DNA of 64,000 nt from Flaccisagitta enflata (lineage: Eukaryota; Chaetognatha; Sagittoidea; Aphragmophora), in contig OZ231127.1 of assembly GCA_965153355.1 (NCBI GenBank), positions 44,144,001 to 44,208,000 on the forward strand, read 5' to 3'. The position numbers and the translations under genes were made by a program. Positions 46,401 through 57,839 of the stretch are shown here, one piece after another. Position 1 is the first letter of the stretch, and the number at the start of each line of letters is the position of its first letter. The notes below the pieces were generated by a model that did not search any database, had not been told where the DNA came from, and worked only from the letters and a program-made list of their open reading frames with translations.

Positions 46401-49400
46401 TTCCAGGCCTCAAATCAGCTATCTGTATCTCAGGACGTCTGGAAATTCCCCCTTGTGTCCTACAGGACATCGGCCCATTGGGGCCGCTGCCCTGCTCTCT
46501 TTCCACTTCTTCACTTGATCACTCCAAGCAGGGCATTGGGTACCGCTGACCATGTGCGATCCTTGGATGACTAGTTGGTTGTGTTTCCATTCTGTTTTTG
46601 TCATGTGCAGATGTCCAGCATGTGCATATGTTCAATCCACGCCACTGCCCTTCCATGAATAAGACTGATGCGTCGGTTGGTTGGTCGCTCGGCCTTCTAT
46701 TTGGCTCGAAATCAAGGATTGCTATCGACGGAAAAAGCAGATAAAAAAATAGTTATCATTCATGACTTTATTGAAATCTTATCTCATTAAATCGAATGAA
46801 TGAATGAATGAATGAATGAATGAATGAATGAATGAATGAATATGCAAACAAAGTATAGATGATTGAAGTTATAGACAATTGCTGAATGTGTCATCGCAAG
46901 CAAACATCCCAATTATAATCATCAAATTATGACATGATGAAAAGATGAGCAAAAAATGTTTTTAATTGGTTTTATTGACCTATAATTAAGGAAATCAATG
47001 AAGAATTTAGTAAAAAATAGATATTTCATACAAACTAAATATAATTGCAATATTTTGAAGCATTTTCTAATTGAATATACATAGAAAATACAGAAAAATC
47101 TCATCATATTGTGAAAATTATTATCAAATATTGAATTATTAATATTTAGCTAACTAAATTAGATTTTGCATTAATTTTTTTTGTTTTGTAATTAGAAAGT
47201 GATATACTAAGCCACCATTAAGAAAGAAAATATTTTATAACACCTAGATTTTTTAACCTTGGTGACTGCCAAATTTCATGCGATCTTGCACCGTGTCTTA
47301 CCTAGTCCTAGAATTTTCACTGATGTTTTAGTAAGCAGACACATACTGGGTGATTAATGCCTTTCAAACGGGGCAAGCGCTAGGCCTAATCCTTTTTATC
47401 AAAACTATCATGAAAAATCTTAAGTGATTGACACCGCGCAAATAAAATAAAAGACTAACCTCCTCACTGGTTGATAGAAAAGAGAAAAACAAAGCCGGAT
47501 ACACGGCTTTCCCAGTCGCGTGCGGGTGGGCGGGGCCGTATTTGAGGTCATTTCATCATTTGGGCAGGAGCTGTGAGGCCAACGACCGCTAAAACCCCCT
47601 TAAAGGACCGACGGACCGACAAAGCAGGGTGTAGTCGCGTAGCACGCGACTAAAAATTGTTCAAACTTTTTTCTGTTCAACTTGTAGTATTTTTGAAGAT
47701 TTTCAAAATTTTCTCAGTATCTCAAGGAACTGTAAAACTCTAGAGAAATATATCTTCTGCTGTGACTGAGATTCCATAATCAAATTTTTACCCATTCACT
47801 CTGTAACAGGTTAAGGTTAACCCAAACCTAACCTAGCTTGCCTCTCAACTCAACTTCTTCCTCTAACCCTAACCTAACCATAACCTTATACCTCCAAAGT
47901 CAGACCCTAACCCTAACCTAACCTAACCCACAACATATACCTCCAGTTAAGTTTAACCTAACTAACACAACTATGCAATACATACCACTCAAAACAGGGA
48001 GTCAAGCCTTAACCTAACCCTAACCTAACCCACCTTATACCTCCAAGAAAATAAAAGTCGAATAAAGGTTAGGGTTAGGGTCAGAATTAAGGTGGGGATT
48101 TCTGAAAATTAGGGTGTGATAATGTTTCAACAAGTAGGCATTATGCCTTTCATGAGCGTCTGAGTTAGGAGTTAGGAATTCAAGATTGTATTATAAAAGT
48201 ATAGCACTATTTTAACTCCAGTTTCAGAAACACATATAATGCCTATGGGTCTACTATGTTGTTTAGGTTTGAGCCTGCATTCAACAAATTCATTTTTTGC
48301 TCAAAAATTTTTTTTCAGTTTTTTGCTTAAAAAAATTTTGACTAAAATTACACTAAAAAAAAATCTACTGCATGTATATTAGTTGGAGCATTACACTAAT
48401 TTACCATTTTTGTTAGGGATTTTCACTTGTTTGTAGCTGTGGCACCCAAAGCTCAAAAACTATAAGTGGAATATTTCCTATAGTTTTCAATAAAATTGCC
48501 TGATTTTGGCACGTAGTAGTAGTTTTACAGGACTCTTTTCCTACTGTTTAATTATACTTAATAACATTTCTTAATTGATTCACAATTTTGGTGATTATTA
48601 TTATTGCTGAGATATTTTGTTATCAGTATTAATAATTTTATGTTATCTTTTGCCATTTATATCAAATAAGATACATAAATTTTAGTTTATGAATTCTTTA
48701 ACATATAACGCATCCTTTTAAGTTGATGTTATTTATATTAAATTATCTCTTTGTATTTTTTGTGTTGTTGCTGGCTTGTATATTACAACTTTACTGCAAT
48801 TACATGCATTCACCATTTGAGTTATAGTATGATACAAAGAGATTTTGGCAAAAGTGCAAGAAATTTTCTTGCTTTTTAAGACACAAGTTTCTTACAGACC
48901 TCTTACTTTGTGGGCTCAAATTCCCAACTCATTACTAACTATTAATTTATTTTAAATTATTACTTCATTCACACAGCATCAAGACTTCACTTATTTAACA
49001 CCATAAAAATAACATTTTTATAAATTGTCTTGGAGTTTGATCTGCAAGCACAATTCCCAGGCACACAATTCTTACCTCTATATTAAAAATTTTCTTTATT
49101 TACTAAAATTTAAACAAAATTATTATTTTGAACTTTGGAATTTGTCAGTTGCTATCTGAGTAACTTATATTAATGAGTTGTTTCAAATCTCTGAAGTGCC
49201 ACACACTAACTTAAATGTCTTCACTAAATAGTTCTCTTTTTGTATTCGTTAAATATTAAGTGTAAATTTATGATTTAACTCATAGACTGACAGCCAATCT
49301 CCTCCTAAGCTGGTGACACAGAAGCTCATTAGGCAAATGGAATTTAAGTAAACAGAAATACTTGCATTAAGTGTTCTTGAAATGCATCAGTTGTTTTTTC

Positions 49401-52400
49401 TTTAAAACATTTTTGAAAACTTTATTTACTTATTTCTGTCAAATATGACAATTGACAGAAATTTTTATTTGAAATTTTGATGGAAAATTGTCCTACACTG
49501 CATTTTGTGACAATTTCAAATTTTCATAATTGTATCAAAATTTCATTTTAAGAGCTGAAATTTTGCACACATAGTAGTGAGTCTCAAAACTACTACCATA
49601 CCAAAAATCAGGCAATTTTATTGAAAACTTTAGGAAATATTCCACTTTTGTGTTTTTTGAGTTTATATATGAAGTGTGAAATCTGGCAAAATGAGAACTA
49701 TGTAATGTCTAACTGTATATTACATATGAGAGATTTTTAGTGTAATTTTTAGTCAAATCAACAAATGAAAAATTTTGAACCAAAAAATAATTTATTGGAA
49801 TATCTCATAATAATGTTATAATAGGTCTATAGGTGCATTATATATTAAAAAAATTTGATTATGAATCTGTGATTGCTAAAGATATAGCTACTAGAGAGTT
49901 TTACAGTTCTTCGATATAAGACTGTGGCATCATCTTGACTAGGTCTGTGTCTTAAACCGTTTAGAAGTTAGTGTAAAGTCTTGCTATTTTGAGCATGTGA
50001 CAACTGTCTTGGAAAATCCCAGCTTCGAGGCTTAAATCCCAGCTTCGAGGTTTAAATCCCAGCTTCGAGGCTTAAATCCCAGCTTCGAGGCTTAAATCCC
50101 AGCTTCGAGGCTTAAATCCCAGCTTCGAGGCTTAAATCCCAGCTTCGAGGCTAAAATCCCAGCTGCGAGGCTTAAATCCCAGCTGCGAGGCTTAAATCCC
50201 AGCTGCGAGGCTTAAATCCCAGCTGCGAGGCTTAAATCCCAGCTGCGAGGCTTAAATCCCAGCTGCGAGGCTTAAATCCCAGCTGCGAGGCTTAAATCCC
50301 AGCTGCGAGGCTTAAATCCCAGCTGCGAGGCGTAAATCCCAGCTGCGAGGCGTAAATCCCAGCTGCGAGGCGTAAATCCCAGCTTCGAGGCTCAAATCCC
50401 AGCTTCGAGGCTCAAATCCCAGCTTCGAGGCTCAAATCCCAGCTTCGAGGCTCAAATCCCAGCTTCGAGGCGCAAATCCTAGCTTCAAGGCGCAAATCCT
50501 AGCTTCAAGGCGCAAATCCCAGCTTCGAGGCTCAAATCCCAGCTTCGAGGCTCAAATCCCAGCTTCGAGGCTTAAATCCCAGCTTCGAGGCTTAAATCCC
50601 AGCTTCGAGGCTTAAATCCCAGCTTCGAGGCTTAAATCCCAGCTGCGAGGCTTAAATCCCAGCTTCGAGGCTTAAATCCCAGCTTCGAGGCTAAAATCCC
50701 AGCTTCGAGGCTAAAATCCCAGCTTCGAGGCTAAAATCCCAGCTTCGAGGCTTAAATCCCAGCTTCGAGGCTTAAATCCCAGCTGCGAGGCTTAAATCCC
50801 AGCTGCGAGGCTTAAATCCCAGCTGCGAGGCTTAAATCCCAGCTGCGAGGCTTAAATCCCAGCTGCGAGGCTTAAATCCCAGCTGCGAGGCTTAAATCCC
50901 AGCTGCGAGGCTTAAATCCCAGCTGCGAGGCTTAAATCCCAGCTGCGAGGCTTAAATCCCAGCTGCGAGGCTTAAATCCCAGCTGCGAGGCTTAAATCCC
51001 AGCTGCGAGGCTTAAATCCCAGCTGCGAGGCTTAAATCCCAGCTGCGAGGCTTAAATCCCAGCTGCGAGGCTTAAATCCCAGCTGCGAGGCTTAAATCCC
51101 AGCTGCGAGGCTTAAATCCCAGCTGCGAGGCTTAAATCCCAGCTGCGAGGCTTAAATCCCAGCTGAGAAGCTGAAATCCCAGCTGCGGGGCTTAAATCCC
51201 AGCTGCGAGGCTTAAATCCAGCTGCGAGGCCAAATCCCAGCTCACGGGAGGCCATCAGCCTGGAAACTAAATCCCCAGCTGCGAGAAGCCGTCCAGCTGC
51301 GGGAAACTAATCCCAGCTACGGCTTAAATCAGCTGCAGGCTTAAATCCCAGCTGCGGGTAATCTGCTAGGTCTTAAGTCCAGCCTGCAGGCGTAAATCCC
51401 AGCTGCGGGCTGTAAGTCAGCCCAGAACTCAAATCCCGGCAGAGGCCGTCAGCAGGCTCCGTCCAGCAGAGGCTCAAATCAATGAGCTCAAATCTACAAC
51501 TTAGGTTAATCCCAGCAAGTTCAAATCCCAGCTTCAGGTTCAAATCAGCTACGTTTTGAAAAAAGTTGCTGGCCTCATCAAAAATGAGACTCGTATTATG
51601 TGGTGAATAAAATGAAACTGTAAAGCCAGAACTTAGTTTTGACCTTGGCGATTAAAACGCGATGTTCTATGTGCAGGGCACAGGAGGAGTTCTCACGGGG
51701 TTTGTTTATTCTGCGCTACCACTGACACAATAAGTAATCCCAGGCGAGGCTCCGTCCTTCAAGGCTCGAATCTGTGCCGAGGCTCAAATCCCATGAGACT
51801 TTAATCTCAGCTCTGAGGCGCAAATCGGCTTAAGGAAGCGTAAATCCTGGGCCTCAAGCCAAAACCTAGCTTCAAAAGCAAATCACAGCTTGGCTCAAAT
51901 CCCCAACAAGAGGCTCAAATCCCAGCTTCGAGGAGGGCAATCCCAGCTTGGCTTAGATCCTGGCTCAGGGGCTCAGTCCCAGAGCAAGGCTCAAATCTGG
52001 CCAAGCAATCCAGCAAGAAGCAATCTAACAGAGGCTAAAATCCCAGCCCCAGAGCTAAATCCAGCACAGGGCCTAAAATCCCATTAGGGCTAATCCCAGC
52101 AGGCTTAATCCCAGGCGCCGGGCTTAATCCAGCAGGTAAATCCCAGCTTCGAGGCTAAAATCCCAGGTTGGGGCTCAAATCCAGCACCAGTTCATCCTTC
52201 GAGGTTTTCCGTCCACTAACCGAGAGTTTAAATCTGACTCAGGACAAATCCAGCCAGTTAAATCCAGCCGAGGTTTCAAATCCCAGCCGGGTTCCAAATC
52301 CAACTGGTTCAAATCCCTGGCTTGAGCTCAAATCCAGCGGGCTCAATCCCCTTCAAAATCTCAGCACAAAGGAAGCAAATCTCTGCCTCAGCTCAAATCT

Positions 52401-53512
52401 CTACCTTGAGGCTCAAATCCCAACCTGGGAGATTCAAATCTCGAAGCTATCAGGCTATATTCCAGGCAAATCACCCAGCTAAGGTTCATATTTACTATGC
52501 TGACAATCTCAGTCAAACAGAATTCCCGTGTTCTGCAGGACATGAGTCACTCGAAAGGGCCAGCCACTGCCTGTTAGCAATGCATCCTACTATGATGCTT
52601 TAACATACAAAAGTAGGGCAATGGGTATCGCTGACCATATATTACCTTCGAGCACTGCTTTTCTCCAAGTGCAGATACGCAGACATGTGACTCCACTCTT
52701 ACCTTGCAGGTCAGTCAGTCGGTCAATCATCCCGTCTCATTTATAATTCCGAGGTTTTGCAGTACTTGCTCCTGTACGTGGCAAATCGCGACTGGATTGA
52801 CGTGTATCCGGCCTTGTTTTAGTGCGTCCTCGCACTTCTATAAGAGTTCATGTTCGTCTGTTGGTTGGTCGGTCTGTCTGTCGGGTAACGCAAACCTTAG
52901 AAATGTGCAAAACGGCTGGTTCTGACGTATTTCTTCATTTTTATCACCTCTCACGCCTTACCACGTTCATTTTCATTCATTCATTTTCATTCATTCATTC
53001 ATTCATTCATTCATTCATTCAAAATGTTGATTCACAAATTCTTAATCAAGCGAGGCGCACTTATTGGCCATAACTTGGCGTTGTCACTGCTATCTCGCAG
53101 GACCCCCCTTTTCGTTATCCCCGCCCCTTTCATCGCGTTTGCTTTCTTCATTGGCCTTGCCCCTTTGTTGCCCTAGCTCCTTTTCATTGCAATCGCCACC
53201 GTCATAACCCTCACAGGTAATCTCTGCACGATGGATACTACTCCGACCTACGCTAATTTGGATATCGCCGCTCTTTGTGGTTTCGTCAACGTATTCCTTT
53301 GGGGCGCCAACATTTGGTTTCTCTACAAAGAGACGCGTCAACAGGCCGGTGATGCGGGTGAAGGCTTTCCCAGCGACATGCAAGACTCTCCGACGGGTGG
53401 CGGCGGTTATGAGCCTTATGGACCGGGGCCAGCCATGGGTGGTTCGGTGGGTGGAGCGGATCAGTGGGGCCCCGGACGATCCGCCGTTCAAAGTGGAATG
53501 GACGGCATGTAG
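39159..53512 (+). CDS. Synaptophysin-family (MARVEL) vesicle membrane protein, 3 exons
   Basis: Exons 39159-39521, 39933-40101 and 53217-53512 join in frame (828 bp, 275 aa). The protein has four membrane segments at about 17-33, 97-119, 134-157 and 194-214, and cytoplasmic ends. KEPRGFIKV before segment 1, the luminal SYPF motif, an N-glycosylation site (NKT at 49-51) and cysteines 46/78 in loop 1 and 175/181 in loop 2 match synaptophysin, synaptoporin and pantophysin. Exon 3 carries FGFxN-like CGFVNVFLWGANIWF and KET, followed by a G/P/Y-rich tail (YEPYGPGP), the hallmark C-terminus. Such proteins are abundant in small synaptic or transport vesicles and bind synaptobrevin. Which paralogue this is cannot be decided. 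Intron 2 is 13.1 kb and packed with repeats. Confidence 0.92.
40102..41029. other. Start of the 13-kb synaptophysin-like intron, no feature recognised
   Basis: AT-rich sequence with inverted similarity between about 40480-40760 and 40780-40900 (CATTTTAACATGC and TTCATAATTCTCA motifs), possibly another decayed palindromic element. No exon seen. Confidence 0.35.
41030..41675. mobile_element. Foldback-like element, type II minisatellite core
   Basis: Left end GGTCAGCGATACCCGTTGCC and GCAGGGCAGCGGCCCCGAAG. The core has about 18 units of GGGCAGATTTCAGGCCTGAGA. Right end CCTGTGTTCTACAGGACTTT and CCCCTTCGGGG. Confidence 0.85.
41882..42527 (+). mobile_element. Foldback-like element with 20-bp minisatellite core
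   Basis: GGGCAGCGGCCCCGAAGGGG/CCGATGACCTATGCTTTCAC at left, about 20 units of CTCAAATCCCAGCCTCAAGG, then inverted AGCATAGGTCATTGG and GGTACCGCTGACCATCTAAC. Best-preserved copy. Confidence 0.88.
42866..44815. mobile_element. hAT-like element with TSD CCTGGGAG
   Basis: Element 42874-44807 (1934 bp) between two perfect CCTGGGAG copies, with terminal TAGAGTTT on both ends. It interrupts type II minisatellite sequence that resumes at 44816 (GGTTGATTTTAGG). Inside are (CT)n at 43374-43453 and three degenerate units at 43940-44330 with GAGCATGCAAA and TAGCTCATTTAGCTCA. No transposase recognised. Confidence 0.88.
44816..46565. mobile_element. Run of type II foldback-like elements
   Basis: Partial copy to about 45130, another at 45365-45915 (CCCGTTGCCCTGCTTTGCAT, minisatellite that changes orientation near 45670, then TTCTACAGGACTTTGTTCCC), another at 46035-46560 (GGGCAGCGGCCCCAAAGG, GGCCTCAAATCTGCCCTCCA units, then TCCTACAGGACATCGGCCC and GGTACCGCTGACCATG). 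All lie in the synaptophysin-like intron. Confidence 0.8.
46795..46842 (+). repeat. (GAAT)n microsatellite
   Basis: Twelve GAAT units. The following 650 bp (46843-47480) are AT-rich with no recognised feature. Confidence 0.95.
47490..47657 (-). repeat. Dispersed hairpin repeat, near complete
   Basis: Head CAAAGCCGGATACACGGC, AGTCGCGTGCGGGTGGGCGG; terminal hairpin AGTCGCGT-AGC-ACGCGACT then AAAA. Confidence 0.9.
47715..49925. mobile_element. 2.2-kb snapback element with telomere-like insertion in one arm
   Basis: Arms of about 500 bp are complementary, for example AACTGTAAAACTCT near 47730 and its complement near 49900, and AATTGCCTGATTTTGG near 48495 matched near 49605. The left arm is interrupted at about 47790-48225 by CCTAACCCTAACC-rich sequence. 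The AT-rich loop has no gene. Confidence 0.8.
47810..48085 (+). repeat. Interstitial (CCTAAC/CCCTAA)n-like block
   Basis: Imperfect CCTAACCCTAACCTAACC clusters separated by CCTCCA-containing spacers, ending with GGTTAGGGTTAGGGTC in the opposite orientation at about 48068. Confidence 0.8.
50015..51240 (+). repeat. Long 20-bp minisatellite array
   Basis: About 60 near-identical units of CCCAGCTGCGAGGCTTAAAT or its CTTCGAGG variant in strict 20-bp register. Variants occur in blocks of 5-20 identical units, a sign of recent segmental expansion. It is the same unit family as the foldback-like element cores. Confidence 0.97.
51241..52640 (+). repeat. Degraded continuation of the 20-bp array and right element end
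   Basis: Recognisable AAATCCCAGC fragments with indels every few bases, plus a non-repeat block at about 51555-51735. The end (about 52520-52640) matches the foldback-like right terminus (TGCAGGACAT, GGGCAATGGGTATCGCTGAC). The abrupt drop in register looks like low consensus quality, though true decay is possible. Confidence 0.6.
52700..52925 (+). repeat. Two adjacent dispersed hairpin repeats
   Basis: The tail of one copy ends GACGTGTATCCGGCCTTGTT at about 52820 and directly abuts the next, which opens AGTGCG-TCCT-CGCACT. A (CATT)n tract at 52974-53022 follows. Confidence 0.65.
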
Positions 53513-53755
53513 TGAATGAGTCTTTTAAGCTAAGGAATGGGGTCGTGAGAGAGGTGGTTATAGATTTCTCAGAGATATGCGGTAACTTCGTCCTGGGCTG
53601 GCCTCATTATTGGGATGAGTGAGCTGGGTATGAGAGCTCTCTATTTTTTTTTCATTTCCTCTACAAGTACAAGTGTGCACTGTGCACTCTCGTTTTGTCC
53701 TTGTTCCGTTGTCTTCATCGTGATTTTTTCTCCATTTACGTCTAATATGAGTTTG

Positions 53756-53761
53756 AATAAA
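53756..53761 (+). terminator. Probable polyadenylation signal of the synaptophysin-like gene
   Basis: AATAAA about 245 bp after the stop codon, preceded by a T-rich 3'UTR-like stretch and followed by TTG/GT-rich sequence. Position and context fit a cleavage site near 53780. Confidence 0.6.
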
Positions 53762-53799
53762 ATCGTCTTTGGTTACGACCTTATTATCCGTCATACCCT

Positions 53800-54120
53800 G
53801 TTTTCAAAAGTGACTGCAACCAGAAAAACCTTCATTGTGCCATAATTATTCATATTTGGATGTCTAAATCAATTTTGTTTAAAAGCAAATAACCTACCAT
53901 TTATTTATGCAAAATTTCATAAAAGAGGCCCAAGTAGTTCAGCCACTAATTTTTGAAATTTTGCAAAATTTGATTAAGTTTTGCTTGGAAATGGTCTTTT
54001 TCAGAAATTTGCACCAATAAACTTTATTCATGTGCTTTTAGACAAAATCAATCTAGATATCCAAATGTGAACACTTTAGGCACAATAAAGGATTTGCTGG
54101 TTGCAGTTGCGTTTGAAAAC
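53800..54120. mobile_element. Snapback MITE, about 320 bp
   Basis: GTTTTCAAAAGTGACTGCAA at the left is mirrored by TTGCAGTTGCGTTTGAAAAC at the right. Arms are about 140 bp, and it lies just past the synaptophysin-like polyadenylation site. Confidence 0.8.
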
Positions 54121-55780
54121 CGGATAGTTGCTGGTTGCTCACATTTGAAATCTTATCTCTTCCATCCTGTTTGTTTTCTTCAAGTTTTTGAACAGTATTT
54201 GCGGACTTAGTGGTCCCAGGTAACCTAGGTGTAATATGGAGCATATATATGGAATTTGTGGAGCAAACCTTTGTTCGTAATAACAACAGCAAACCTGAAT
54301 TTTTTGATCACTTTCTCGATTTAGTGGTTCTCCAATCCTATGTGATAATTTTTGACTAAGAATCCTCTCTACTTTTAAACTTTGCATCAATTCTTTCTTT
54401 TTTGTCATTTGACCCCGGTTAATTAGAAACGATGAGCGTGGTTTCATGTTTTCGAAGTCAAACGCCTGCATTAAATCTTTTTCTATAAATTTGAAAATTA
54501 TCGAAAACCATTGCTTTTCTATGTGTGGGCGAATAAGAAGTGCCTTGGAGCTCCTAAGCCCCCTATCTGATTTAAAACTTAGGCTGCAACTGTTTTAATA
54601 TTGTAAATTTACACAAGAGTAGTGTAGTATTTAGTAATGGAGTAGAGTTCTAATCATTGTGTGCTTAAAGTGTCACAGCAATTTGCAGCGACCGGACTTG
54701 GTTTTTATAACCGCTTTCAGCATAAGACCAATGAAACCGATGTAATTGACAGTGTGATCCAGATATATCGATTGGTAGAAACGCGTTCTTTGACTTGTTG
54801 TATTAAAACTTGTTATAATCGTCAGGCGATTTCAATGGTTGATGAATGATGATTTTTTGTCTTTACATGGTTGCTTTGGTCTCATTAGATTTCAACTACT
54901 GTTTGGATAACTGGATTCTTGCTTTGCCTTTATTCGTATTGGAATTGAATGACATACGTAACGACCATGAGCGGAACAAGGGAACATCACATGATTTTGC
55001 GTTTTATAAAAGAAAAACCATTGGTTCTGGCAGTCGCTGCACTTTTCATTGCACATTTGATGAGTGAGCTCAAAAACATATACACTTTTTTTTATAAGAT
55101 CGTCATTTTTTTTGAATGCTTCATGTTTTTCTTTATAAGGTTAGACAAAGCCTTGATGTTTTTAGTGTTTTTAATTTAAGATACCATATTAACTATAGAA
55201 AACCTTTTAATATACTATTATACTATGTATATTTCTATTTAGTACTGTTAAAACAAATGTTAAACATTGTAGTCAGGGGATATTTTCATAGTATTTACAT
55301 TAAAAATTAAAAAGTTTTATTTTAATTATACTAAAATTCAAATGTTTTATCAATGTCTTTTTAATATTATCTTAAGCAAAAATTTTTTCTAGGATTTGAA
55401 GCCTTTGTATAGTCTTAATATGTCCTTTATTATGGCGCTATTGAAGCCTTGATGTTCTTATAAACTACTAAAACTAGGCTCTAAAACAAAAGTTTAGTTC
55501 CGCTGTCAACACGTCTTTAGCCATAATCGATAGTAATTGGAAAACAGATTAGCTATAAACAGATTAGTTATAAAGATCATTGTTATTGATCCTTATTCAT
55601 GTTGGGGTGCTCATTCTGGGCTTGTTTAGAATTCCATATTTGGTTAGTGGCGAAACAGATTGGTGCTCTTTCTTTCGTATTTCACCCATAAATGATCCAA
55701 AGCTTAACTGTTTCTCATAGTGTTGTTTTTCTGCCACAAAAACTTGTTTTTGTCAGTTGTCAGCGCTTCAAGATGTGACG
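54121..55780. other. AT-rich intergenic stretch, no gene recognised
   Basis: Several short chance frames on both strands lack splice context or family resemblance. No microsatellite or tandem repeat stands out. Confidence 0.5.
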
Positions 55781-55781
55781 T

Positions 55782-56292
55782 TGGGTGCGTTTCTACTCAA
55801 AGCCACAATCACGTTTTTCAGGTAGGTTTTATAATTCGCGATTTTCACCACCCTCATCCTGTAAAAAACATCGGCCTCTTGCAGGGATCAAACTCAAAAG
55901 TAATTAGTGCAACCGAGTCAGAAGTTTATGCCTTAACCACCCGCGCCACTGAGACATTCACTTATATGTCAGAAGTTATTTCTGGTAAACTTATTCAATA
56001 GAGAGGCAATTGAATAAGACATCCATTACAGAACTGAACCCATAAAATGATCCAAACTTGTAAAGTAAGGTCAGCGAAATTTCTTTGACTTGAGTGATTG
56101 CCCTATAGGGCTTAATGGCGTGGTTGGTTAGGGCGCTGGCATCAGATTAAAGTAAGCTAACTCTATCAGACATCTTGGAGTGAGCTCGAATTTACCTTGT
56201 GCCCTAATTTTTTTTTTCAGGGAGAGTAAAATCGCGATTTGCAAAACCCACATTAGAAACGCGTTTGTGTCTTTGAGTAGAAACACACCCAT
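55782..56292. mobile_element. Palindromic element with a tRNA-like head in each arm
   Basis: Outer arms read GGGTGCGTTTCTACTCAAAG and the complement of GGGTGTGTTTCTACTCAAAG. Inward lies a tRNA-like segment on the minus strand (about 55955-55876: GTGGTTAAGGCATAAACTTC, later GAGTTTGATCCC) and one on the plus strand (about 56103-56195: GGTTGGTTAGGGCGCTGGCA, later GAGCTCGAATTTAC). Neither is an intact tRNA; they look like decayed SINE heads with A- and B-box-like motifs. Confidence 0.65.
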
Positions 56293-57073
56293 TATTGATT
56301 GTAAAAAGGTGAATAAAGGCGCAAATATGAATTGGAAAGTCGGGTCGGCTGTCGTGGAGATCTCGTCAATGGTCTATTCATTCATTCATAAGGCTTATCG
56401 TTAGGATGAACGATGACTAGTAATAGACTAATAGTATAACGCTTCTGTGCCGCTCAGCTTGATGAGCTAGTGACTTATATTCCGGTTGGGTGTTTGACAT
56501 AGGAAAAGTTGGTTATTTCTTTTCACCCTCCTTACCTAATGTGGTGTGACTGATTTTAGGACTCCTTATTTTATCAAAAATCATTCATCTTCCGTTTTTT
56601 AGAAAATTGTTTGAGGACCTAATATGTATAATGCAGTGGGATAAAACCATATGCTGACATTTTTTGAATTGGCTTTTAAAAATTTCTACTCTTTGTAGAA
56701 TTGTTAATCTGTTTTTTCATAAACATTTATAGTTTACACCGTCTTTAAATCAACATGGCAAATAGTAAACCTTTGTAGCTCCAAAACAACTGGCCCAAAA
56801 GCCTTCAAATTTTCAGTGAATGTTGTTAACAACTGCCCATTTTGTTATGCCTCAACTCAGATTTCATTTCCATATAGTTTGGGGTCAATGAAATATTGGA
56901 ATATGCCTTATCTTTAGGGCTGAATCTTTTTTCTTGCTTTATTTGAGAAAACTTGTCTTTACTAACGTATACATGTAAAAAAAGAATTGAGCTAGGATTG
57001 GTCTCAAATGATAGGAATTTTTTCAGAGATCACACATTTGCTAAAAAAAAATTGAATCAGGAAACAAGGAATA

Positions 57074-57305
57074 ACAAGGCCGGATACACAGCTACCCCAG
57101 TCGCATGGGGCCGTCGCAGGGGCTGTAATTGAGAACACCAGATTATTTGGGCAGGATAGTAAGGCCAAAAACCGCAAAAACCTAAAAAAGTTAAATACGA
57201 CCGATGGACCAACGAACCGACAGACCAATGGACCAACGGACTGATGGACCAAGGGACTGTTGGACCGACAAAGCAAGGTGTAGAGTTGCGTAGCACGGAA
57301 CTAAA
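57074..57305 (-). repeat. Dispersed hairpin repeat, near complete
   Basis: CAAGGCCGGATACACAGC head, (GGACCAAC)n tract, tail GTGTAGAGTTGCGTAGCACG with one arm of the hairpin mutated. Confidence 0.85.
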
Positions 57306-57839
57306 AAAAAAAATTCTTCCAAACATAGCAGGGACAAATCAATTTTTTCCCTAAAATTAGTAGCTTTTCAGTGCTTTAATGACCTCCTTATTATTCAGAA
57401 TCAAAGTCAGAGTTTTTGCATGACAAAATGGCCAGTTGTTACCAACATTCACTGAAAATTTGAAGGCTTTTGGGCTAGTAGTTTTGGAGCTACAAAGGTT
57501 TACTATTTGCCATTTCGATTTAAAGAAGGTGTATATTTTGATATTTCAAGAATTTTGAAAAAGGAAAAATAGACATCTTTATTATTTTTTTTCTTGAAGG
57601 GATACTCCCAACTCTTGCTATGTGAAGCTCCCGAACACGAAGTGACTGTATAAACCGCTATGTCTGTCCGTTGGCCCGTTGGTAATATTTTTCTTTGTTA
57701 GAGTTTAGGAGCATTTTTTGCATCATTGCCCCAGGCTTGATACCAGTGATGGCGGCTATCGCCGATAGGAAAAAAGTCCTAAGCGTTGGTTATTTTTCAC
57801 CAAGCTTTTGTTTTAGCCACTGCAAATTTCTTTTTTTTG

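Noticed and set aside
50015-51240. CRISPR-like regular array
   Set aside because: Units are contiguous with no unique spacers, the genome is eukaryotic, and the unit matches cores of nearby mobile elements. It is a minisatellite.
55876-56195. Two functional tRNA genes
   Set aside because: Acceptor stems do not pair, arms are degenerate and the two copies are embedded in a palindromic repeat. SINE-like heads are a better reading.
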